Shown here in pieces: positions 7,561-14,421 of a stretch of DNA of 32,073 nt (the stretch's first letter is position 1; each line of letters opens with the position of its first letter). Source of the stretch: a virus; the IMG/VR virus record IMGVR_UViG_3300025030_000317, positions 1 to 32,073 of that record, one strand, 5' to 3'. Both the position numbers and the translations under genes were made by a program. The notes under the pieces were generated by a model that was given only the letters and a program-made list of their open reading frames with translations, did not search any database and was not told where the DNA came from.

Positions 7561-9058
7561 CTTTTTCTTTGTTGGCGATAATTCCTTCAATGGTCAAAAG
7601 AACTTTAACCACACTGACTGAATTGGCAACCGCCGCCTTGACTACGAGATAACTGTCATACACTTCTTCCAAATCAAATTCTTTGCCTAGATTGTTTTGG
7701 ATTATCCTGTCATAAGGTTTTCGCAAGGCGTTATAAAGCAAAGATGTCTCACCAAGTTCATCAGAGATTTCTTTAAGAGTAACCCCGCCCCCTTTGACCA
7801 TTCCGTCATTTAACGCCCCTTTGCAAGAGTTCATCGCATCTTCCACTTTCAGTTTCAGATAATATCTTTCAGCCACGGTTTTAGCGTCCACATAAATCGT
7901 GGCGATACCGCCCAAGAGAGCCGCTATTCTTTTGTCCATTAAATCTCTTTCTTTGCCGTCTTTTTCCGTTTCTTTTAATTTCTCAATTTCTTTGACCCTT
8001 ACTCCGACTTTCGTCAGGGTTTCTTGTCCATAAACTAAACTTTCCAATCCCCGTCCGCCGATAAAAGTAGTTTCTTTTTCTCGGGCGATAAAAGTTTTAC
8101 AGAACCCCGCATCGCTGAATTTCGCTTCGGCTATCTTCACTCCGGTCTTGGGGTGGGTATCAATCAGTTTAGCGTCGCAGAAAGCGGCGATGTCCCCGAA
8201 AGTGTCATTGTGAAAGTTTCCCGAAACAAGAATTATGGGAAAATTCGCTCTCTTCACCGCATCGCTGACCGAGTTGATGAACGGAATAGAAAATTGTTTG
8301 GCCACTATCGCCAATCCGTTCTGCTTGGTCTTGCCTTGAAGCATAGAAAGCATAAATGGAGCAACTTCAAGATATTGCTCAAAGCAATGATTGGCGACTA
8401 AAATCGGGATTTCCGAACATTCCGCCTTACCCACTCCGTTGAACATTGAAGTTGTCGCTATATTAAAAGGAAAAGCAATACCATTAACAACAGAAGTTTC
8501 TATTTTCCCGTTAAAGCCATTGTCCAATATGGGATAAGCGTCTTTGCCCGCTTGCCACATTGTTTCCGCCACTATATCAGCCCCAGTTTTATCTTCCATA
8601 GCCGTATAAGCGACTTTCCGCAAATCTTCCAAACTTTCCACTTTTATAATTTTAGATTTAAGGATTTCTAACACCCTATCTTTTTCCGTTTCCAATTCTT
8701 TTGCCATTTCCATTGAGCTTTTGGCTTCTCCAAGAGGGGCGTCAATGTCGGGAACTCTGTCAATGCAGTCGCAAGCCAGTTGAGCGCCGATGACCATTGT
8801 CGTAGTCGTGCCGTCGCCAGCGTCTTTGTCTGTCTGCCGAGCCATTTCGTGGAAAGCCAAAGCTATGTTATCTTCGCACTCATCCTCAAATCGTATCTCG
8901 CTTACGATTGTCCGCCCGTCATTGGTAATGCCGGAGGGCAGAAAATAATTTCTTCCGGCCGGCCCCAAAGTCTTACCCAAAATGTCCCCGACTTGTTTGG
9001 AAACATTTTTAATCGCTCCCCTTCCTTCTCCTCCCAACTTATATATTTTTTTTATCAT
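7550..9058 (-). CDS. groEL-like: Phage-encoded GroEL-like chaperonin, 502 aa
   Basis: Group I chaperonin motifs are clear. The nucleotide-binding loop TLGPAGRN is at residues 30-37, with NDGRT after it. GDGTTTT at 81-87 is the phosphate-binding signature. A KVEDAMNSCKGAL segment keeps the Asp of the GroEL RVEDAL motif needed for ATP hydrolysis, and KGGGVTL matches the GGGVAL turn. The C-terminus has the NSVSVVKVLLTIEG helix but lacks the Gly-Gly-Met tail of bacterial GroEL. Total length is about 45 residues below the usual 548. No GroES gene is seen in the window, so it either uses host GroES or works alone, as reported for some phage chaperonins. Lying between terminase and scaffold, it most likely folds the capsid protein. 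The start is 4 bases past the TerL stop. Confidence 0.93.
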   Translation of the reverse strand: MIKKIYKLGGEGRGAIKNVSKQVGDILGKTLGPAGRNYFLPSGITNDGRTIVSEIRFEDECEDNIALAFHEMARQTDKDAGDGTTTTMVIGAQLACDCIDRVPDIDAPLGEAKSSMEMAKELETEKDRVLEILKSKIIKVESLEDLRKVAYTAMEDKTGADIVAETMWQAGKDAYPILDNGFNGKIETSVVNGIAFPFNIATTSMFNGVGKAECSEIPILVANHCFEQYLEVAPFMLSMLQGKTKQNGLAIVAKQFSIPFINSVSDAVKRANFPIILVSGNFHNDTFGDIAAFCDAKLIDTHPKTGVKIAEAKFSDAGFCKTFIAREKETTFIGGRGLESLVYGQETLTKVGVRVKEIEKLKETEKDGKERDLMDKRIAALLGGIATIYVDAKTVAERYYLKLKVEDAMNSCKGALNDGMVKGGGVTLKEISDELGETSLLYNALRKPYDRIIQNNLGKEFDLEEVYDSYLVVKAAVANSVSVVKVLLTIEGIIANKEKDEK

Positions 9059-9062
9059 TTTT

Positions 9063-11036
9063 TTAAGTAAATAATCGTCTTTTTTCTTTTGTAAGTTTCT
9101 TTTTCCTCTTTATCATTTCATTGAAAATTCTTTTTTCTTTATTCTCGCCGGTTTCAGATGAATAGAGTTTTGGAATAGCGGTTATTGCGTATCTAATTGC
9201 GTCACAATTAGATACCACTACTCCGTTTGCCACAAAAAAACCATTAGTCGTTGTTGTCGCATAAACGTCTTCTTGCCCGCAATGCTTTAGCTTTGCAATT
9301 ATTGTGGCAGAATTTTCCGTGTTTTGTTTTTGCAACATATTCTTTTCCACATTGGTTGCAATTTCTTGTAATTTTGTATCTTGGGAAATATGAAGCATTT
9401 TTAATACCTTGTCTTTTACGGAATTTTTGCCCTTCTTTAGTTTTACTCCACTCACTAGCTTTCTTAATGGTGTTTTTGATATTCTTTTGCCACTTTGGTA
9501 GCATTTCTTTATAGTGTTCCTTATTGTGTTCGGCAGGTGATAAACATTTGAGATTATCCAAACTATTATTAAGTGGATTGTGGTCTTTGTGGTGGATATA
9601 AAAACCTTTTGGCGTTTCACCATTATGTTTTTCCCATAAATACCTATGAAGCCGTTTTGCTTTATAGCCGAAACATTTCTCCGCAGAAGATTTAAAATAG
9701 TTCCGAAGCTCACTGCGACTGGATTTTGGGTATCGTCTAAAGGTAATTCCGTCAATAATTTGTTTTTCCATAACACTATTCTATCAGAATATCGCAACCT
9801 GTCCAGCGTCACAAAACCTCTTTGTGTTAAATAAGGATGGTCGGCTGTTACTTTTGAACCCATAAATTCATACACGTCTTTTTTGCCACTATATTTTTTG
9901 AAAAGAATGTAGCCGACAGGAATTTCAATTATCACATCTTTTGTAAAACAACAATGGTCAAAACCTTTTTCCGGTTCGTTCGGCGATACCAGTTTACCAT
10001 TTTTATCCGCCAGCCACAAATAATTCCTGTATTCGTGAATGATATTTACGCTTCTTTTGGTAACAGAAATTCTTTGGTCTTGAACCAAAGCAATTCCGCT
10101 TCGGACGCTATCTTTGCCTTTCTTACAAGGGATAATCGGAATACCAAAAGAGTGGATTTCATCAATGGATTTCGGCTCGGCGGAATCGGCGATGACCACA
10201 GCCTTATCTTGATTGGAAAGAATATCGGCGATTTGCTTATTGGACAGTCCTTTCTGGTAAAGAATTTCATCTAAAATCAAACCTTGATTCAACCGATAGA
10301 CGGCGACAATGGCCGAGGGGTCGGTCGTGTAACCAAAATCCAGCCCAAATTTCTCCAGTCTGGCTTCGTGGGGAACTTCGTCAATTATCTGCCAGTCCCT
10401 ATAAATCTTACCCTCCACTTCGCCCAACTGCCCTAGTCCATAAACCTGCCACCAACCTTTTCGGTTCTTCCTTTGCTCAATAGAGGCGATAATAGCCGGA
10501 TTCAAAGCCTCATTATCCTTGTAATTAAGAATAATGTGGTCTATATCACTTCTGTTGCCTTTGACATCGGTATAAAACCAAAACTCATTAGTCGGATTCC
10601 AATCCATATAAACAAAATCATTAGTCCTTATCTCCAACTGCTCAAAAGTTTCAAATGGAATGTTGTTGGCTTCGTTGATAAATAATCTATCTCTTCTTGG
10701 CCCCCTGACTTTGGCCGGTTGGTCAGCCGAAAAGAACTCTATCTTTGACCCTGTTTCAAAATTATAAGTAAAATCAGACCGGTTCCATTTGTCTTCCTGA
10801 TAATAACCGTGCTGTTGCATTATCGCTAAAAAATCTCTCATCGCCCCTTTTTTTAAATGGGGCAAACTTTCCGAAACAACGCTGGTTAATTTCGGATTTT
10901 TATCTGATTGAGCCAAATGAATGAGATAAAGAAGTATGCTTACCGTTTTTGACCCGGCTGTGCCGCCTTGGACAGCCCTAATCCTTTTGTCCATTTTCAT
11001 TATCTTCTTCGTGGCTGTCGTTATTTGAAATGCCAT
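9063..11036 (-). CDS. terL: Terminase large subunit precursor with intein, 657 aa
   Basis: This is the DNA-packaging motor. With the start at 11036 (MAFQITTATKK, preceded by AGGA at good distance), the ATPase has the deviant P-loop QGGTAGSKT (residues 23-31) and Walker B LFINEAN (118-124). The RNase H-type nuclease shows FGLDFGY (Asp 233), VVIADSAEP (Asp 284) and a final DHCCDAIRYAI after splicing. An intein of 248 aa interrupts that last motif, between DHC and CDAIRY. Mature TerL would be 409 aa, normal for the family. An upstream in-frame ATG at 11069 is possible but has a poor ribosome site. TerS lies about 700 bases upstream. Confidence 0.92.
   Translation of the reverse strand: MAFQITTATKKIMKMDKRIRAVQGGTAGSKTVSILLYLIHLAQSDKNPKLTSVVSESLPHLKKGAMRDFLAIMQQHGYYQEDKWNRSDFTYNFETGSKIEFFSADQPAKVRGPRRDRLFINEANNIPFETFEQLEIRTNDFVYMDWNPTNEFWFYTDVKGNRSDIDHIILNYKDNEALNPAIIASIEQRKNRKGWWQVYGLGQLGEVEGKIYRDWQIIDEVPHEARLEKFGLDFGYTTDPSAIVAVYRLNQGLILDEILYQKGLSNKQIADILSNQDKAVVIADSAEPKSIDEIHSFGIPIIPCKKGKDSVRSGIALVQDQRISVTKRSVNIIHEYRNYLWLADKNGKLVSPNEPEKGFDHCCFTKDVIIEIPVGYILFKKYSGKKDVYEFMGSKVTADHPYLTQRGFVTLDRLRYSDRIVLWKNKLLTELPLDDTQNPVAVSFGTILNLLRRNVSAIKQNGFIGIYGKNIMVKRQKVFISTTKTTIHLIIVWIISNVYHLPNTIRNTIKKCYQSGKRISKTPLRKLVSGVKLKKGKNSVKDKVLKMLHISQDTKLQEIATNVEKNMLQKQNTENSATIIAKLKHCGQEDVYATTTTNGFFVANGVVVSNCDAIRYAITAIPKLYSSETGENKEKRIFNEMIKRKKKLTKEKRRLFT
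9189..9215. repeat. 11-bp perfect inverted repeat at intein C-terminal junction
   Basis: GTATCTAATTG at 9189-9199 is mirrored by CAATTAGATAC at 9205-9215 around the spacer CGTCA. The splice junction (last intein Asn codon 9207-9209, extein Cys codon 9204-9206) sits inside it. It could form a small cruciform or hairpin and may be part of the homing target. Confidence 0.7.
9207..9950 (-). other. Intein within TerL, 248 aa, residues 363-610 of precursor
   Basis: The intein begins CFTKDVIIEI (block A, nucleophile Cys). It has block B GSKVTADHPYLT at intein residues 31-42, with the TxxH motif, then GFVTLDRL and a Ser-Asp turn. It ends VYATTTTNGFFVANGVVVSN (blocks F and G) followed by Cys as first extein residue. 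The penultimate residue is Ser instead of the usual His, a known but less common variant. Removing 248 aa restores the DHxxDAxRY terminase motif, which fixes both splice points. Between blocks B and F the in-frame sequence has no LAGLIDADG or HNH motif. The endonuclease lies in another frame of the same DNA. Confidence 0.9.
9244..9771 (-). CDS. HNH homing endonuclease nested out of frame in intein, 175 aa
   Basis: An ATG at 9771 opens a frame shifted relative to the TerL frame and ends at 9244, entirely inside the intein. It encodes an intact HNH protein: LHRYLWEKHNGETPKGFYIHH at residues 41-61, KDHNPLNNSLDNL at 62-74, LSPAEHNKEH at 78-86, the classic HNH_3 layout. A C-terminal zinc finger follows (Cys 138, 141, 155 and 159; CNQCGKEY...FCHNNC) with a basic end. 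It would cut an intein-free terL allele to drive homing. Its start overlaps the codons just after block B, and its end overlaps block F, so both frames are constrained. No Shine-Dalgarno is obvious (GTGTT before ATG), so expression may be by reinitiation or from a separate message. Confidence 0.88.
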   Translation of the reverse strand: MEKQIIDGITFRRYPKSSRSELRNYFKSSAEKCFGYKAKRLHRYLWEKHNGETPKGFYIHHKDHNPLNNSLDNLKCLSPAEHNKEHYKEMLPKWQKNIKNTIKKASEWSKTKEGQKFRKRQGIKNASYFPRYKITRNCNQCGKEYVAKTKHGKFCHNNCKAKALRARRRLCDNND

Positions 11037-11450
11037 AAATATCCTAATACCCTCCGTTATCCCTTCCATACCCCCGACATATCGGAGTTAAGGCTGGGCT
11101 GTAATAATCTTATAATCAATCTCTTATTAAGAACAAATGGAAGTTGCCAGTTGTTTGGAGGTGAAACAGAGCTGGGCTGATTCAGAAAGCTTTCCCTTTA
11201 TAAGCAAATCCTATCTGTTCTCAATAATTGAGCAAGTTTTTAGCCATTCCTCAATAGGGCTTGATTGATATTTAAATCAGAAAAAGCCGCCATTACTGAC
11301 GACTTCTTCCAATTTCGGTCAAGAAATTATGTTTGTTACCTCCAACAAACAAAATAGTATTTGTGATAAACCGCACCAACACTATTTTCTTTGTGTTTAT
11401 TAGAGGCATAATAGTTGACCTTTCATTAAGTCTAGCATACCCATTTCTTG

Positions 11451-11476
11451 TGTCAAGCAAGTGTGTCAAGCAAGTG
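11451..11476. repeat. Tandem 13-bp repeat carrying TTGACA on the minus strand
   Basis: TGTCAAGCAAGTG is present twice, head to tail and exact. Read on the minus strand each copy contains CTTGCTTGACA, so it supplies a -35-like TTGACA. A TAGACT lies 16 bases beyond the nearer one. Related words occur at 7202-7213 and 7232-7241, upstream of the scaffold gene. It may be a promoter for terL with a long leader, or a binding site. Confidence 0.5.
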
Positions 11477-11518
11477 AATAAAATAAAAAATTTTGCAGAG
11501 AGGGGAGTATATAATATC

Positions 11519-11549
11519 GGGGGGTGGGGGGTTGATGCCTCCCCCCCCC
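11519..11549. other. G6-T-G6 / C9 hairpin, possible G-quadruplex
   Basis: Six Gs, a T and six Gs at 11519-11531 are followed by TTGATG and then CCT plus nine Cs at 11538-11549. The arms pair over about 12 positions with one mismatch and one wobble, a very strong stem in AT-rich DNA. The purine arm also has the G-runs needed for a quadruplex. No T-run follows on either strand, so it is not a simple terminator. Confidence 0.6.
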
Positions 11550-11659
11550 TCTATCATTCGTCCTGCCTCACCATAGAGCAAACGGCGGGGATTATAGAGC
11601 GAAACTGTCGCAATAGGAACACTTAATAATCAGGATGGGGTGTGATACCTCTTCTTACT

Positions 11660-11671
11660 GTGTCGCACAAT
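11660..11671 (-). promoter_or_regulatory. Inverted copy of ATTGTGCGACA word
   Basis: GTGTCGCACAAT is the reverse complement of the word found at 12378-12389 and 12464-12475, differing at one end base. It is a candidate operator site. Its core TGTGCGACA has TGT/ACA ends in mirror symmetry. Confidence 0.4.
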
Positions 11672-11775
11672 ATACATTTTGCGACCAAAAACAGCTAGTC
11701 TATTATGTTTATTATCCTTACGGCTTGTTTTCTTACTCGTATAATGAGCCATAACGAACGAAAAAAGGGGGCAAG

Positions 11776-12300
11776 CTACTTTGCTACCTCTACCGGTTCC
11801 GTTGTTGTTGCTTCTACCTCTTCCGCTTCTACATATTCCGCTTTATTATTTTGAACGAACTTTTTAAAATCTTGCTTTTCAAATTCCTGGCCGGCTTCAA
11901 TCGCCGGAGTGTCGCCTTTAATTTTTAGGCCTACCAATATAGGAGTAGGCAAGGTGATGTTATGCGTCGCTTCTGTTTTATCTTGCCAGCCGTAGGCATT
12001 TTTCATAAAGAAAATTAAAAAGGCGGCGTTTGTTTTATTGGTTCTATTTTCACCAAAACCTAAACCCATTTGAACAGCTCTTGTTTCAAGTTTTTGTTTT
12101 ATAAGTTTATACAACTCTGAACATTTTTTTTCATCCTTATATTTTTTAACAAAATCATACAGAGTGTTTATTGAATACTTCTTGTTATCAAATAATTCAT
12201 TGATAAACATTATATCCTTATTCCTAGCCAGTTTATTATGGGCGGTTCTTAATTCTCGCCATAGCCAATTCACTGGATATTTTGTGATGTATTTTTTCAT
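11776..12300 (-). CDS. terS: Terminase small subunit candidate, 174 aa
   Basis: The C-terminal half carries NKTNAAFLIFFMKNAYGWQDKTEATHNI. This matches the pattern 'AxxFxLKNxxGWxDKTE' seen at the end of the DNA-binding core in many phage small terminase subunits. The N-terminal part (LWRELRTAHNKLARNKDIMFINELF, then YSINTLYDFVKKYKDEKK) is helical with helix-turn-helix spacing, fitting recognition of the packaging site. The tail is acidic and Val/Glu/Thr-rich (YVEAEEVEATTTEPVEVAK). The gene lies upstream of TerL on the same strand, though unusually far (about 740 bases). It recognises DNA and hands it to the TerL motor. The identification rests on motif and position. Confidence 0.7.
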   Translation of the reverse strand: MKKYITKYPVNWLWRELRTAHNKLARNKDIMFINELFDNKKYSINTLYDFVKKYKDEKKCSELYKLIKQKLETRAVQMGLGFGENRTNKTNAAFLIFFMKNAYGWQDKTEATHNITLPTPILVGLKIKGDTPAIEAGQEFEKQDFKKFVQNNKAEYVEAEEVEATTTEPVEVAK

Positions 12301-12313
12301 TTTTTGGGGTGGT

Positions 12314-12326
12314 ATGATACTATCAT
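12314..12326. promoter_or_regulatory. Palindrome ATGATA-C-TATCAT before TerS
   Basis: A perfect 6+1+6 palindrome sits 14 bases upstream of the TerS start codon on the minus strand, where an operator for the late operon would lie. Which protein would bind is unknown. Confidence 0.4.
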
Positions 12327-12377
12327 CTGCTTAATTATCTTCTCTTATATCGCATTGTAGAGCGTTGTTATTATTAT

Positions 12378-12475
12378 ATTGTGCGACATCTATTAACTTT
12401 GAACTTTTGTTTGACATTTTTGTTTGTTTGTTCTGTTATTTCACTATCCACATATTTTAAATTATTGTGCGACAT
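12378..12475. promoter_or_regulatory. Two direct ATTGTGCGACAT words in the divergent control region
   Basis: The 12-base word is exact at 12378-12389 and 12464-12475, between the minus-strand TerS gene and the plus-strand operon. A third, inverted copy is at 11660-11671. Spacing between the two is 86 bases, about eight helical turns, compatible with cooperative binding of a regulator. Confidence 0.45.
12411..12439 (+). promoter_or_regulatory. Weak sigma-70 promoter candidate
   Basis: TTGACA at 12411-12416 is followed after 17 bases by TGTTAT at 12434-12439. The spacing is ideal and the -10 matches 4 of 6. It would read into the plus-strand operon, together with the better promoter at 12483. 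Confidence 0.4.
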
Positions 12476-12482
12476 TATGGGC

Positions 12483-12510
12483 TTGCTTACCGATATGGAC
12501 TTGATATAAT
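12483..12510 (+). promoter_or_regulatory. Extended -10 promoter of the plus-strand operon
   Basis: TTGCTT (12483-12488), a spacer of 16, and TATAAT (12505-12510) with TG at -15/-14 (TTGATATAAT). It closely matches the scaffold promoter at 7183-7211. The start point would be near 12517, giving a leader of only 25-35 bases. Confidence 0.6.
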
Positions 12511-12550
12511 TATTGCATAGTCGTATTTATCAAATAATTTATGAAAACTT

Positions 12551-12727
12551 ATGACAAAGAAAAAATTGGTAAAACTTATAGAAAAAAAGCTGTCCGGCTT
12601 AATTGCCACTGTGCAAGCAGACGACATAACAGGCGTTCGTAAAGATGTATTTGCCAAGCCGAACTATCTAGCGAAATTTGAGGTTTCGGACATAATGGAT
12701 TTGGTTGAAGAATTAGCCAACTTTTAA
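12551..12727 (+). CDS. Small protein, paralogue of the 59-aa minus-strand gene, 58 aa
   Basis: The protein begins MTKKKLVKLIEKKLSGLIAT. It shares long stretches with the product of 21778-21957: LV-K-IEKKLSGLI-TVQAD at the start and NYLAKFEVSDIMDL at the end. Conservation between two copies on opposite strands shows that both frames are real genes. No known domain is recognised. A lysine-rich helix leads, and the C-terminus is a short acidic helix. A shorter overlapping frame from 12541 has the better upstream motif but no homologue. The gene is followed at 4 bases by a tiny membrane protein, and the same order holds in the other copy. Confidence 0.75.
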   Translation: MTKKKLVKLIEKKLSGLIATVQADDITGVRKDVFAKPNYLAKFEVSDIMDLVEELANF

Positions 12728-12731
12728 ATTT

Positions 12732-12869
12732 ATGTTTTACAAAGGACAAAATGTAACTTATAAGCAATACCGGAGAATTGAGCGGATGGACTGCATCAAG
12801 CAATTCATCGGCTTTGGTGTCGTATTCTTCGGCGGGCTTATATTATGGGCGCTTATTATTATAGCATAA
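12732..12869 (+). CDS. Tiny single-pass membrane protein, 45 aa
   Basis: Residues 1-22 are polar and basic (YKGQNVTYKQYRRIERMD). Residues 23-45 are one hydrophobic helix (FIGFGVVFFGGLILWALIIIA) running to the C-terminus. That gives an inner-membrane protein with a cytoplasmic N-terminus. It starts 4 bases after the 58-aa gene and has AAATTT before ATG. The equivalent downstream gene of the paralogous pair (21606-21773) also encodes a small basic-then-hydrophobic membrane protein, though the sequences are not clearly alike. Function is unknown. Confidence 0.65.
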   Translation: MFYKGQNVTYKQYRRIERMDCIKQFIGFGVVFFGGLILWALIIIA

Positions 12870-12872
12870 TTT

Positions 12873-13184
12873 ATGAAAAAAACTACACCCTACAAAAGAA
12901 TTGATAAAATCGTTCTTAAAAAAGCAAGATATAAAAACTTAACTGAAGCGGAGAAATCAATCCAAAAGGAAGGGACTGAAGATTATATTGCCATTGATAA
13001 CTTACTCTATACGATGATGGAATATGATGAGCGCGGGGCGATTATCCAATATTACAATATGCGAACAAACAATATGCTGGAAATTGCAACGAGCAACCGG
13101 TATCAGAACGGTTTTGGCGATGCAAAACTGGAATTATACGAAAATTACGGAGTGTGGAGAAATGATATTAGTTATGCGGATTAA
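12873..13184 (+). CDS. Unknown protein, 103 aa
   Basis: The start ATG follows TAATTT, the common initiation context of this genome, 3 bases after the previous stop. The protein is mixed alpha/beta, with a basic N-terminus (KKTTPYKRIDKIVLKKARYK) and a Tyr/Asn-rich C-terminal half (YYNMRTNNMLEIATSNRYQNG). No domain is recognised. It is cotranscribed with its neighbours. Confidence 0.6.
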   Translation: MKKTTPYKRIDKIVLKKARYKNLTEAEKSIQKEGTEDYIAIDNLLYTMMEYDERGAIIQYYNMRTNNMLEIATSNRYQNGFGDAKLELYENYGVWRNDISYAD

Positions 13185-13190
13185 AAACAT

Positions 13191-13397
13191 ATGGACAAAA
13201 CAAAAATGTATCAAAGGGAGATAGAAAGCAAAAAGCAAATGTTTACGGCCTTTATTAAAAAAAACGGCTATATTGAAAATCTGGGACAGATAGAATACCG
13301 TGAGTTTATAGAAAAAGTAAACAACTGCGATGATTTGGGTTATGCAGACAAAGCGATGCTAGCCTTTAATTTTTCTGAAATGCTTGAAAATCTTTAA
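13191..13397 (+). CDS. Unknown small helical protein, 68 aa
   Basis: A charged helical protein (MYQREIESKKQMFTAFIKKNGYIENLG, then YADKAMLAFNFSEMLENL). It starts 7 bases after the previous gene in the same operon. A hairpin TCCGGC-TTTATG-GCCGGA at 13408-13425 follows without a T-run and may stabilise the message end or mark processing. No function is recognised. Confidence 0.55.
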   Translation: MDKTKMYQREIESKKQMFTAFIKKNGYIENLGQIEYREFIEKVNNCDDLGYADKAMLAFNFSEMLENL

Positions 13398-13493
13398 ACC
13401 TTGCTAGTCCGGCTTTATGGCCGGATTATGGAGGGCTTAAGCTTTCCGGCTGATTGGGTAGTCAGTCAGACCTTTAACAATTAAATTTAATTT

Positions 13494-14063
13494 ATGAAAT
13501 ACAAAATCAAAGTATCGTGGAATTGGATATATGACGACATTGAAGCCAAAAGCTGGCCAGAAGCCAAACAAAAAGCGTTATCCCTTGCCAGTGAAAGGGT
13601 GGAACAAGATTATATGATAGCGGAAGAATATCAACCGCCTAGAAATTGGCGAGAGACAGCGGAAGAAGAAGCCAAAACAATAGCGGAAGAATTGGAGCCG
13701 GAAATAGCGGAAGCGGTGGCAAAATGGAAAAACGAAAACAAGAAAGGCGGAATGTATCGGCTTGACGATGATATTGCTAGCGAGATATACGACGCTATCT
13801 ATCAGTCGGAGGATGTTGTTGATAAAGCGTGGCAAGCATCCGATAGATATTTTATCTATAACTCGTCCGATGCCTTGAAAGAAGCGATGGACTGCATAGA
13901 TAGATTAAGCGATTATGCTTCGGGTGATAGCGGATTATGGGAAGGTAAAACAGAATACTGGGACATTATCAACATACAGGCTTATGATGCATTAGAAGGA
14001 GCGATAATGTCTTTTACAGAGGATGAAGTCAAAAATAAAATTATAAGTTTTTTAAACAAATAA
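13494..14063 (+). CDS. Unknown acidic protein, 189 aa
   Basis: The start follows TTTAATTT. The first 30 residues (KYKIKVSWNWIYDDIEAKSWPEAKQKALSLA) have a beta strand then helix pattern reminiscent of small DpnD/PcfM-like or 'xxAxxKA' phage domains. Residues 45-80 are a Glu/Ala-rich helix, and the rest is helical with acidic patches. No Cys pair, P-loop or catalytic motif is visible. It is the largest gene of the plus-strand operon. A role such as DNA-mimic or anti-host protein is possible from its acidity but unproved. Confidence 0.6.
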   Translation: MKYKIKVSWNWIYDDIEAKSWPEAKQKALSLASERVEQDYMIAEEYQPPRNWRETAEEEAKTIAEELEPEIAEAVAKWKNENKKGGMYRLDDDIASEIYDAIYQSEDVVDKAWQASDRYFIYNSSDALKEAMDCIDRLSDYASGDSGLWEGKTEYWDIINIQAYDALEGAIMSFTEDEVKNKIISFLNK

Positions 14064-14067
14064 TTTT

Positions 14068-14388
14068 ATGAAACTATATGGAACAATCACGAGCGAGCGA
14101 GCGAGCAAAGGACAAGGTGGAAATCATTTTCTTGAAATTGAAATCAAGGCCGAAAAAGTGGAGGGAACACCGACAAGGGCGAATATCTACCGCATCCGTC
14201 TTGATGTGATTGACGATAGATTGTATGCCAAGCTACACGAGTATAGCACCGGAACGACGCAAGACTTAATTACTTATAGACCGGCTACTCAATGCGAGCA
14301 TAACGCAACAGACAAAAAGGGATTATGTATAAAATGTGGCTATAATACCCTACACCGAACACTCGCAGAATTAAAAGGCGAAAAATAA
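14068..14388 (+). CDS. Small protein with C-terminal zinc knuckle, 106 aa
   Basis: Residues 1-70 are beta-rich (KLYGTITSERASKGQGGNHFLEIEIKAE, YRIRLDVIDDRLYAKL), like a small OB or SH3-type fold. A zinc-binding hairpin follows, CEHNATDKKGLCIKCGY, with Cys/His ligands. It starts 4 bases after the previous stop with AATTTT before ATG and is the last gene before the terminator at 14422. Nucleic-acid or protein binding is likely, but the target is unknown. Confidence 0.6.
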   Translation: MKLYGTITSERASKGQGGNHFLEIEIKAEKVEGTPTRANIYRIRLDVIDDRLYAKLHEYSTGTTQDLITYRPATQCEHNATDKKGLCIKCGYNTLHRTLAELKGEK

Positions 14389-14421
14389 AAAGGCGAATAA
14401 TAAAAGCCAAAAAATAAAAGG

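Larger units (their letters stand above)
11070..11775. other. 700-base spacer between TerS and TerL, no credible gene
   Basis: No reading frame here looks protein-like. The plus-strand frames are short and cut through homopolymers and repeats. The spacer holds a perfect palindrome CTCAATAATTGAG near 11219, a tandem 13-bp repeat (11451-11476), the G-tract hairpin (11519-11549) and an inverted copy of the TGTGCGACA word (11660-11671). TerS and TerL genes are usually adjacent, so a long structured gap could carry the packaging start site or a regulatory leader. That reading is inference. Confidence 0.6.

Noticed and set aside
11333-11626. Plus-strand ORF of 97 aa in the TerS-TerL spacer
   Set aside because: The frame runs through repeats and the G-tract, lacks protein-like composition and has no start signal.
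12541-12642. 33-aa frame starting at 12541
   Set aside because: It has the better AATTTATG context, but the overlapping 12551 frame is conserved in a paralogue, so the latter is the gene.
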